This document shows positions 1 through 6,001 of a DNA stretch of 7,100 nucleotides, one piece after another (the first letter of the stretch is position 1; each line of letters begins with the position of its first letter). This DNA comes from Loktanella sp. (GTDB lineage Bacteria > Pseudomonadota > Alphaproteobacteria > Rhodobacterales > Rhodobacteraceae), in contig PUNR01000367.1 in NCBI GenBank assembly GCA_003551805.1, positions 1 through 7,100 of the forward strand. Direction: 5' to 3'. Under the pieces are notes generated by a model. That model was not told the DNA's origin. It saw nothing but the letters and a program-made list of their open reading frames with translations, and did not search any database. Position numbers and translations under genes: made by a program.

Positions 1-1920
1 GACACGCCGGTTCAGGTTGCGCCCCATCCAGTCGGCGGAACTGATATAGACCTTGGCTTTTTTCGACGGCAGCGCCGCGCCATTGCCGAAACACACGATG
101 CGCGAATGTTCCAGAAACCGCCCGACGATGGATTTCACGCGGATATTGTCCGACAGACCCGCCACACCCGGACGCAGCCCGCAGATTCCACGGATCACAA
201 GGCTGATCTTGACCCCTGCTTGCGACGCCGCATAAAGCGCGTCGATCACATCGGGTTCGACCAGCGAATTCATCTTGGCCCAGATCGCGCCGGGTTTGCC
301 GGCGGCTACGTTTTCAGCCTCTTGCGCGATACTGTCGAGAAGGGTCTGTTTCAGCGACAGCGGTGAAATCGCCAGTTTCTTCAGCCCCTCGGGCTGGGCA
401 TAGCCCGAGATATAGTTGAACACTTTGGTCGCATCGCGCCCCAGTTCCTGATCGCAGGTGAAAAAGCTCAGGTCGGTATAGATGCGCGCCGTGATTGGGT
501 GGTAATTGCCGGTGCCGAAATGCGTATAGGTGACCAGTTTGTCGCCTTCGCGCCGCACCACGGTGCTGATCTTGGCGTGGGTTTTGTAATTCATAAAGCC
601 GTAGACAACATGCGCGCCCGCCCGTTCCAGTCGGCGCGACTGGCGGATATTGGCGGCCTCGTCAAAGCGGGCCTTGAGTTCGACCAGCGCGGTGACCGAT
701 TTGCCGTTTTCTGCCGCTTCGCAAAGGGCTGTGACAATCGGGGATTTCTGGGACGTGCGATACAGCGTCTGTTTGATCGCCACGACATCGGGGTCATGTG
801 CCGCCTGATTAAGAAAGCGTACCACCATGTCGAAGGTTTCATAGGGGTGATGCAGCAGCATGTCTTTCTGCCGGATCGCGGCGAACATATCGCCGTGGTG
901 ATCCTGCACGCGTTCGGGAATGCGCGGGCTGAAGGGGGGCCACAGCAGATCGGGCCTGTTGTCCAGCACCAGTTCTTTCAGATCGGATATCCCGATCATG
1001 CCGCGCACCTCGACCGTGGCGTCGCTGGTGACGTGCAGTTCGGCCATGATCAGGTTTTGCAGCGCCTCTGGCGCATTGGCCGAGATTTTCAGCCGCACGA
1101 CTTCGCCACGGCGCCGCCGTTTCAGGGCGGTTTCAAACTCTCGTACCAGATCTTCGGCTTCTTCTTCGAGTTCCAGATCGCTGTCGCGCAGCACCTTGAA
1201 GGCGCATTCGCCCTTGACGCGGTAGCCCGGAAACAGGCGCGGGATATGCAGCAGCAGCAATTCTTCCAGCGGCAGGAAACGCTGCCCTTCGTCCGAGGGT
1301 AGCGGCACGAAACGCGCGATCTGGGCAGGCACCGGCAGCAGCGCGCGCAGGGTGCGTTTATCGGCGGTGCGTTCCAGTTGCAGCGCCAGCGCGAAACCTT
1401 CGTTGGGCAGAAACGGGAACGGGTGCGCAGGATCAATCGCCAGCGGTGACAGGACAGGAAACACCTGATCCAGAAAGAATTCCTGCAAGAAATCGGTATC
1501 GGCATCGGTCACGTCATTGCGCGACAGGATGGCGATGCCGTTTTGCTTCATCTCTTTTTCCAGCGCGCTGAACACGATCTGCTGGTGGCCCATCAGTGAC
1601 CGCGCCTGCGCGTCGATCTGGACCAATTGTTCGGCAGGTGTCAGCCCGTCCATCCCCGGCGTGGTATTGCCCGCATTCGCCAGTTCGCGCAGGCCCGCGA
1701 CCCGCACGGTAAAGAATTCGTCCAGATTGGCAGCGGAAATCGACAAAAACCGCAAGCGTTCCAGCAGCGGGACGCGGGGGTTTTCCGCCTCTTCCAGCAC
1801 GCGCCAGTTAAAGCCGACCCAGCTAAGTTCGCGGTTCATGAAACGCGCGGGACCGGTCAGGTCGATGTCGAGGTGGGTCGCGACGGGGAAGCCGTCAGTC
1901 AGGAAATTTACGTTTGTCAT
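1..1920 (-). CDS. ppk1: Polyphosphate kinase 1 (PPK1), 3' end cut by window edge
   Basis: Makes long-chain inorganic polyphosphate from the gamma-phosphate of ATP, reversibly, through a phosphohistidine intermediate. Translating the minus strand from the ATG at 1920 gives 640 codons with no stop. PPK1 proteins are usually about 690-730 residues, so roughly the last 50-90 are missing. Visible marks: the N-terminal block FMNRELSWVGFNWRVLEEA (27-45) and AANLDEFFTVRV, with the nucleotide-contacting Asn at 65; LYRTSQKS and VELKARFDEAANI, carrying the two Arg positions of the active site; THAKIS with His448, matching catalytic His435 of E. coli; and FLEHSRIV with His605, matching His592. Both histidines are shifted by the same 13 residues, which supports the alignment (E. 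coli numbers from memory). AAAGG lies 4 bases before the ATG. It is the last visible gene of the permease-hdaA-ppk1 set, 50 bases after hdaA. Identity is near certain. Confidence 0.97.
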   Translation of the reverse strand, partial: MTNVNFLTDGFPVATHLDIDLTGPARFMNRELSWVGFNWRVLEEAENPRVPLLERLRFLSISAANLDEFFTVRVAGLRELANAGNTTPGMDGLTPAEQLVQIDAQARSLMGHQQIVFSALEKEMKQNGIAILSRNDVTDADTDFLQEFFLDQVFPVLSPLAIDPAHPFPFLPNEGFALALQLERTADKRTLRALLPVPAQIARFVPLPSDEGQRFLPLEELLLLHIPRLFPGYRVKGECAFKVLRDSDLELEEEAEDLVREFETALKRRRRGEVVRLKISANAPEALQNLIMAELHVTSDATVEVRGMIGISDLKELVLDNRPDLLWPPFSPRIPERVQDHHGDMFAAIRQKDMLLHHPYETFDMVVRFLNQAAHDPDVVAIKQTLYRTSQKSPIVTALCEAAENGKSVTALVELKARFDEAANIRQSRRLERAGAHVVYGFMNYKTHAKISTVVRREGDKLVTYTHFGTGNYHPITARIYTDLSFFTCDQELGRDATKVFNYISGYAQPEGLKKLAISPLSLKQTLLDSIAQEAENVAAGKPGAIWAKMNSLVEPDVIDALYAASQAGVKISLVIRGICGLRPGVAGLSDNIRVKSIVGRFLEHSRIVCFGNGAALPSKKAKVYISSADWMGRNLNRRV

Positions 1921-1970
1921 GCTGCCTTTTGTCCCGCGGATGTTGCGGTTTTATGACGATGATGCAGCGG

Positions 1971-2633
1971 CTAGTCAGACTTGTCCAGCAGACGCGCGGC
2001 CAGCCTTTGGCTGATCTTGTGGCCGGTGGCGAGCGCCGTGCTGTCCAGCCGTGCCACGATATCGGCGGCGGCGGCAAAGGACCGTTCAATGCGCGGGGCC
2101 AGATAGGCGGCCAGATCGGGTGGCGGCAGGATTTGGCGGTCTGCAAACAGTTTCATCATCACCGCCTGCAACAGTGCATCATCAGGGTCTGCAACCTGCA
2201 CGACGGCGGTGCCCTGCATCCGGCTGGCCAGATCAGGCAGGGTCACAGGCCAGCGCCCCGGCGTCTGGCGGGCGGTCATCAGCAGCAAACCGGCGTTGTT
2301 TTGCAGATGGTTGTGCAGGTGGAACATCGCCTCTTGGGCGGTTGGTGGCAGGTTGTCCATATCCTCGACCACCAAGGCTGTGGCGTCGGGCTGGAAATCC
2401 GGCGTCAGATCGCTTGCCTGCACGATCTGGGTGGGCTGGCATGCGGCAAATATCCGCGCGAGATGGCTTTTGCCGCAGCCCGCAGGCCCCGCGATCACCA
2501 GCTTGCGCAAGGGCCAGCGGTCAGGGTCCGTGACCATGCCAAAGGCGGTTGCATTGGCGGTCGAGACGAAAAAATCATCCGGTCCCAGCGCCACCCCGTT
2601 GGGCCAGTCAAAGCTAAGCTGGCGTGCCATCAT
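1971..2633 (-). CDS. hdaA: HdaA-type DnaA-related AAA+ protein, replication initiation regulator
   Basis: A 220-residue protein with the DnaA AAA+ core but without the DnaA N-terminal domain and C-terminal DNA-binding domain, as in Hda/HdaA. In this family the protein works with the DNA-loaded beta clamp to promote hydrolysis of ATP on DnaA and so limits re-initiation. Seen: a clamp-binding-like QLSFDW at 5-10; Walker A GPAGCGKS at 49-56; Walker B LVVEDMD at 87-93; a sensor I strand LLLMTA around 117-122; DLASRM (box VII) at 134-139; and a sensor II-like RIERSF at 181-186. The start ATG overlaps the permease stop as ATGA (2630-2633), which suggests translational coupling. A second ATG follows at once (2630), so the start is uncertain by one codon. 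No strong Shine-Dalgarno stands in front. It could be annotated simply as a DnaA-like ATPase, but its size and the clamp motif favour HdaA. The role is inferred from family knowledge, chiefly Caulobacter. Confidence 0.9.
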   Translation of the reverse strand: MMARQLSFDWPNGVALGPDDFFVSTANATAFGMVTDPDRWPLRKLVIAGPAGCGKSHLARIFAACQPTQIVQASDLTPDFQPDATALVVEDMDNLPPTAQEAMFHLHNHLQNNAGLLLMTARQTPGRWPVTLPDLASRMQGTAVVQVADPDDALLQAVMMKLFADRQILPPPDLAAYLAPRIERSFAAAADIVARLDSTALATGHKISQRLAARLLDKSD

Positions 2634-3709
2634 AAATCTTTCGACTGGCCTTGGAACAGCAGGCTGTCCTTGTAACGCGCGATCCCGTACCGCGCCACGA
2701 CCCCGATGATCGCCGCCAGTGGCACCGCAACCAGCATACCCACAAAACCGAAAAGCGACCCGAAGACCGACAGAGCGAAGATCAACCAGACAGGGTGCAG
2801 GCCGACCGAACTGCCGACCAGTTTGGGTGTCAGCACGTTGCCTTCCAGAAACTGGCCGGTTGCAAAGATCGCGCCGACGATCCCGATGCGCAGCCAGTTT
2901 GTGGTCTCTCCATCAATTCCCCAGAATTGGAACAGCGCCAGACCAATGGCCAGCACCCCACCGACCAAGGCACCGACGTAGGGAATGAAGGTGATGACAC
3001 CCGCAATAAACCCCACGATCAGCCCGAAATTCAGCCCTGCCAGCATCAGGCTGACGGCATAAAACGTACCAAGGATCAGGCAGACCGTGCCTTGACCGCG
3101 CAGAAACGACGCCAGCGTATGGTCGATGTCGCGGGCCAGCTGGCGCACAACGGCGATATGATCGCGCGGCAGCAGCCCGTCGATCTTGGCAATCATGTTG
3201 TCCCAGTCCAGCAGCAGGTAAAAAGCCACAACCGGCACGATCACCAGCAGGATGATAATGCTGACCAGACTGCGCGCCGAATTCAGCAAGCCATTGACCA
3301 ATTCGCCGCCGCGGGCCTGAATCGTCTCTCCGATCGCGCCGAGTTGCTGGCGGATCATGCTGTCGGGTTCGATCAGTTCGGGAAAACGGGCGGTCAGCCA
3401 GCTTTGCAGGCGGGCAAACAGCTCTGGTGCGGTGTTGATCAGCGCGCTGGTCTGGTTGATCAGGCTTGGCACGACCAGCAGGATCAGCACCACAAAGATC
3501 AGCAAGGCCACCAAAGTGATGATGCTAACCGCAAGAACGCGGCTAAGGCCCAGCCGTTGCAAACGATCTGCCACCGGGTCCAGCAGATAGGCAATCGCCG
3601 CCCCCAGCACAAAGGGCAGCATCACATTGCCCAGCGCCCAAAGCAGGACCAGCACCACCAGCATGGCGATGCCCCAGAATTTGAGTTGCTCTTTGATTGG
3701 CAGTGCCAT
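2630..3709 (-). CDS. AI-2E/PerM-family inner-membrane permease
   Basis: A 359-residue polytopic membrane protein of the AI-2E transporter (PerM/YdgG, UPF0118) family. Hydrophobic stretches lie near 11-43, 58-80, 147-168, 205-250, 274-290 and 305-338, with a large soluble loop at about 85-145 between the N-terminal pair and the rest, as is usual here. Family-like motifs are VAFYLLLDWD (161-170), FLRGQGT (202-208), VITFIPYVGALVGG (238-251), and TPKLVGSSVGLHP (294-306) followed by FGFVGMLVAVPLAA. Substrates vary within the family (autoinducer-2 export, Na+/H+ exchange, other solutes), so no substrate is assigned. The start at 3709 is chosen because GAGGA (3718-3722) sits 8 bases upstream. The frame stays open to an ATG at 3784, but the extra 25 residues are polar, unlike the family N-terminus, and lack a comparable site. 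It is the first gene of the minus-strand set and overlaps hdaA by 4 bases. Confidence 0.93.
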   Translation of the reverse strand: MALPIKEQLKFWGIAMLVVLVLLWALGNVMLPFVLGAAIAYLLDPVADRLQRLGLSRVLAVSIITLVALLIFVVLILLVVPSLINQTSALINTAPELFARLQSWLTARFPELIEPDSMIRQQLGAIGETIQARGGELVNGLLNSARSLVSIIILLVIVPVVAFYLLLDWDNMIAKIDGLLPRDHIAVVRQLARDIDHTLASFLRGQGTVCLILGTFYAVSLMLAGLNFGLIVGFIAGVITFIPYVGALVGGVLAIGLALFQFWGIDGETTNWLRIGIVGAIFATGQFLEGNVLTPKLVGSSVGLHPVWLIFALSVFGSLFGFVGMLVAVPLAAIIGVVARYGIARYKDSLLFQGQSKDL

Positions 3710-3717
3710 CGGTCTTT

Positions 3718-3722
3718 TCCTC
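3718..3722 (-). promoter_or_regulatory. Ribosome binding site deciding the permease start
   Basis: On the minus strand GAGGA is followed by 8 bases and then the ATG at 3709. It is the best Shine-Dalgarno near the permease gene, and it selects this start over the longer frame beginning at 3784. Confidence 0.7.
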
Positions 3723-3855
3723 GGGTCTTCGCGTGCTGATGCGGCAATTGCGCCATGCTTGCAAGTATGGTGCGGATTTTCCAAGGGCTTTGATCACAAT
3801 GCTTGCGGGGGCAGGACTGCCGGATTACACGTCAAAGCCAATTTCCGCCTGTCAC

Positions 3856-3860
3856 AAAGG
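3856..3860 (+). promoter_or_regulatory. Ribosome binding site of proS
   Basis: AAAGG stands 7 bases before the ATG at 3868. It supports this start over the upstream in-frame ATG at 3697, which would add 57 residues unlike any prolyl-tRNA synthetase N-terminus and would overlap the permease gene. Confidence 0.7.
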
Positions 3861-3867
3861 TCACCCC

Positions 3868-5208
3868 ATGCGCCTAAGCCGTTATTTCCTGCCCGTCCTC
3901 AAAGAAACCCCGCGCGAGGCGCAGATCGTGTCGCACCGCTATATGTTGCAGGCGGGGATGATCAAACAGGCCAGCGCGGGTATTTATTCGTGGCTGCCCC
4001 TTGGTTTCAAGGTGCTGCGCAAGATCGAAAACATCGTGCATCAGGAACAGGAACGCGCAGGCCATATCGCGATCCAGATGCCGACAATCCAGTCGGCCGA
4101 TCTGTGGCGCGAAAGCGGCCGTTATGATGCTTACGGCGAGGAAATGCTGCGTATCAAGGACCGTGGCGGGCGCGAGATGTTGTTCACCCCGACTGCCGAG
4201 GAACTGGTGACGGACATTTTCCGCGCCCATGTGACCAGCTATAAAGACCTGCCGCTGACGCTTTATCAGATCCAGTGGAAATTCCGCGATGAAGTCCGCC
4301 CGCGTTTCGGCGTCATGCGGGGCCGCGAATTCTATATGAAGGACGGCTATAACTTCGATCTGACGAAAGAAGACGCGCTGCACGCCTATAACCGCCATCT
4401 GGTCAGCTATCTGCGCACTTATGAACGCATGGGCCTGCAGGCGATCCCGATGCGCGCGGATTCGGGGCCGATTGGCGGCGATGATACCCACGAATTCCTC
4501 GTGTTGGCCGAAACCGGCGAATCGGAAGTGTTCTATGACAGCCAGATCACCGATCTGAAGCTGGGCGCGCGGGATATCGACTATGACGATCACGCCGCCT
4601 GTGCTGCCGTGCTGGACGAATTCACCAGCCGCTATGCCCGCACGGATGAAACCCATGACGAGGCGCTGTTCAACGAAATCCCCGAAGAACGCCGCCGCAC
4701 CGCGCGGGGGATTGAGGTTGGCCAGATATTCTACTTCGGGACCAAATATTCCGAGGCGATGGGTGCTTTGGTCGATGACGGCAAGGGCGGCAAGGTGCCT
4801 GTGCACATGGGTAGCCACGGCATCGGCGTGTCGCGTCTGCTGGGCGCTATCATCGAGGCCAGCCATGATGACAAGGGCATCATCTGGCCTGAAGGTGTGA
4901 CACCTTTCCATTGCGGGATCGTCAACCTCAAGCAAGGCGATGCAGAGGCAGATGCCGCCTGTCAGTCGCTTTACGATAGCCTGACCGCGCTGGGGTTGGA
5001 GCCGCTTTATGACGACCGTGATGAACGGGCAGGGGCGAAATTCGGCACGATGGATATGATCGGTCTGCCTTGGCGGATCACCGTTGGCCCGCGCGGGCTG
5101 AAGAATGGCGTGGTCGAATTGACCAGCCGCCGCACAGGCGAAAGCGAAGAACTGCCGCCTGCCGATGCTGTCGCAAAAATCGCAAGGATTTATCAAGGTA
5201 TCGCGTGA
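3868..5208 (+). CDS. proS: Proline--tRNA ligase, short alphaproteobacterial type
   Basis: Charges tRNA-Pro with proline in the cytoplasm using ATP. The 446-residue product begins MRLSRYFLPVLKETPREAQI. It carries class II synthetase motifs: the conserved FTPTAEEL (106-113), motif 2 FRDEVRPRFGVMRGREFYMKDG (FRDE at 139-142), RADSGPIGGDDTHEF (196-210) near the proline site, and motif 3 in HGIGVSRLLGA (317-327). An anticodon-binding domain follows from about 345 to the end. Bacterial-type enzymes such as that of E. coli are about 570 residues, with a roughly 180-residue editing (INS) domain between motifs 2 and 3. Here only a short segment of perhaps 60-70 residues (about 222-285) occupies that place. 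This matches the reduced form known in alphaproteobacteria, which is expected to rely on a separate deacylase to clear Ala-tRNA-Pro. It is read away from the permease and is the first gene of the plus-strand group. Confidence 0.97.
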   Translation: MRLSRYFLPVLKETPREAQIVSHRYMLQAGMIKQASAGIYSWLPLGFKVLRKIENIVHQEQERAGHIAIQMPTIQSADLWRESGRYDAYGEEMLRIKDRGGREMLFTPTAEELVTDIFRAHVTSYKDLPLTLYQIQWKFRDEVRPRFGVMRGREFYMKDGYNFDLTKEDALHAYNRHLVSYLRTYERMGLQAIPMRADSGPIGGDDTHEFLVLAETGESEVFYDSQITDLKLGARDIDYDDHAACAAVLDEFTSRYARTDETHDEALFNEIPEERRRTARGIEVGQIFYFGTKYSEAMGALVDDGKGGKVPVHMGSHGIGVSRLLGAIIEASHDDKGIIWPEGVTPFHCGIVNLKQGDAEADAACQSLYDSLTALGLEPLYDDRDERAGAKFGTMDMIGLPWRITVGPRGLKNGVVELTSRRTGESEELPPADAVAKIARIYQGIA

Positions 5209-5321
5209 TAGGGTGGTCGCGCGGAAATGATGCGGCTTTGGCGGAAAAACTGTTAACGTCGCATCAATAACAACGGGCTGAGGCAGGCAATGACACCCAC
5301 ATTCATGGCGGCATCTTTGCG
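5209..5321 (+). other. proS to DUF2937 intergenic gap
   Basis: These 113 bases follow the proS stop. No hairpin with a T-run was seen, so no intrinsic terminator is called. A GTTAAC palindrome occurs near 5252-5257, and an AT-richer patch lies around 5250-5274, which could belong to a promoter, but no well-spaced -35/-10 pair was found. The last third holds the short leader frame listed separately. Confidence 0.5.
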
Positions 5322-5325
5322 ATGA
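5290..5325 (+). CDS. Possible 11-codon leader peptide overlapping the next gene
   Basis: An ATG at 5290 is preceded by GAGG (5280-5283) at a 6-base spacing. It opens an 11-codon frame (MTPTFMAASLR) whose TGA at 5323-5325 overlaps the ATG of the following gene (5322-5324) as ATGA. The downstream gene has no comparable ribosome binding site of its own, so ribosomes finishing the leader could restart on it. The peptide has no feature of a known attenuator, such as a run of one amino acid or an obvious following hairpin. A frame this short can arise by chance, so this is a candidate only. Confidence 0.35.
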   Translation: MTPTFMAASLR

Positions 5326-5939
5326 TCCGGGTCTTGTGCTTTTGTGCGGGACTTTTCGGGGCTGCGGGTCTGTCGCAGTTTCCCGAATTTTCGCAGCAAT
5401 ATCTGCAGCGTCTGGGTGGCTATGTCGATGCGCTGACCGACCAGTTGGTAGAATTTGACGCGGTGGCATTGGACGCGGGCTATGGCCGCGAAGAGATGTT
5501 GCAGCAAATGGCCGCCCCCCCGCCGATGGACGGGCAGTCCGCGATGTGGCGGCGCACGATCCTGCGCCATGCGCAATTGTCCGATGATCTGGCCGCCTTA
5601 CGCAACGCAACCCCTGTCACGCGGCTGATGATGCCGCAGCGTGTCGCTGATACCGATCTGGCGCGCGCGGTCTGGTCCGATTTCCAGCCTGCGGTGCCTT
5701 TGTCGGCTGCAGGTGCCGTGGCAGGTGGTGCGGGTTTCGCGCTGGGCTGGCTGGTGTTGTCGCTGCTGGCGCTGCCCTTCGCTGCCGCCCTGCGCCCCCG
5801 TCGCAAGCCAAAGACCAAGGTCGCACCCACGACCCGCCGCGCGGCACCCGTTGTGAAAGGCGAACCACCCATCGCAAAACCGCGTCTGGTGGCGGAAACC
5901 CCGTCACATATCCCGCGCCTGTCGGGGGTCAAACGCTGA
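5322..5939 (+). CDS. DUF2937-like small inner-membrane protein
   Basis: A 205-residue protein of unknown function. The N-terminal hydrophobic segment (about 3-18) followed by SQFPEFSQQYLQRLGGYVDAL (18-38) looks like the DUF2937 family as recalled. A mostly polar middle (40-125) is probably periplasmic. A second membrane span (about 126-157, rich in Ala, Gly, Leu) is followed by a very basic tail beginning RPRRKPKTK, with several prolines, which by the positive-inside rule should be cytoplasmic. The start is firm: an in-frame TAA at 5268-5270 closes the frame upstream, and 5322 is the first ATG/GTG/TTG after it. Its Shine-Dalgarno is weak, and the start overlaps the stop of a short leader frame. 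It lies between proS and a lipoprotein-release permease gene, with no biochemical role evident. Family assignment is likely but was made from memory of the N-terminal motif. Confidence 0.8.
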   Translation: MIRVLCFCAGLFGAAGLSQFPEFSQQYLQRLGGYVDALTDQLVEFDAVALDAGYGREEMLQQMAAPPPMDGQSAMWRRTILRHAQLSDDLAALRNATPVTRLMMPQRVADTDLARAVWSDFQPAVPLSAAGAVAGGAGFALGWLVLSLLALPFAAALRPRRKPKTKVAPTTRRAAPVVKGEPPIAKPRLVAETPSHIPRLSGVKR

Positions 5940-5947
5940 TCTGTGCG

Positions 5948-5967
5948 CAGGCCGTGAAACGGCGCTG
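5948..5967 (+). other. Small hairpin between DUF2937 gene and lolC-like gene
   Basis: GCCGT (5951-5955) pairs with ACGGC (5959-5963) around a GAA loop. CAG (5948-5950) can pair with CTG (5965-5967) past one bulged G. It begins 8 bases after the stop codon at 5937-5939. No T-run follows, so it is not a typical intrinsic terminator. It could act as a weak mRNA processing or stability element, or be chance in GC-rich DNA. Confidence 0.3.
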
Positions 5968-6001
5968 GTGCAGCTATGGCTTGAACGCTATGTAAACCGC
6001 C

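Larger units (their letters stand above)
3710..3867. promoter_or_regulatory. Divergent intergenic region between permease and proS
   Basis: These 158 bases separate two divergently read genes and must carry, or closely border, the promoters for both directions. Apart from the two ribosome binding sites, it shows an 8-base direct repeat ATGCTTGC at 3755-3762 and 3799-3806, and the short palindrome TGATCA in the stretch between the copies. No -35/-10 pair with good spacing could be picked by eye on either strand. The promoter role is inferred from gene orientation, not from a recognised motif. Confidence 0.5.

Noticed and set aside
87..93. Walker B of HdaA (residue positions 87-93 of the protein) with Glu-Asp in place of Asp-Asp as a possible inactive ATPase
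   Set aside because: Walker A, sensor I, box VII and sensor II are all present. Acidic variation at this position seems normal for the family, so loss of activity cannot be argued from it.
499..1302. A 267-codon open frame on the plus strand within ppk1
   Set aside because: It lies wholly antisense to the polyphosphate kinase catalytic region and has no recognisable motif of its own.
2651..3739. A 362-codon open frame on the plus strand, antisense to the permease
   Set aside because: The product is dominated by Gln, Asp, His and Arg, the complement of hydrophobic membrane codons. The minus-strand reading gives a clear AI-2E-family permease.
3697..3867. Longer N-terminus for proS from the ATG at 3697
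   Set aside because: It adds 57 residues not seen in prolyl-tRNA synthetases, overlaps the permease gene, and ignores the well-placed AAAGG before 3868.
3874..5610. A 578-codon open frame on the minus strand, antisense to proS
   Set aside because: It mirrors proS codon structure in GC-rich DNA. Its translation is rich in His, Arg, Gln and Ala with no domain or membrane logic, and it runs into the next gene. proS on the other strand is unmistakable.
5948..5967. Intrinsic terminator after the DUF2937 gene
   Set aside because: The hairpin is short (5 bp plus 3 bp with a bulge) and is followed by GTGCAG rather than a T-run, so it is listed only as a hairpin.
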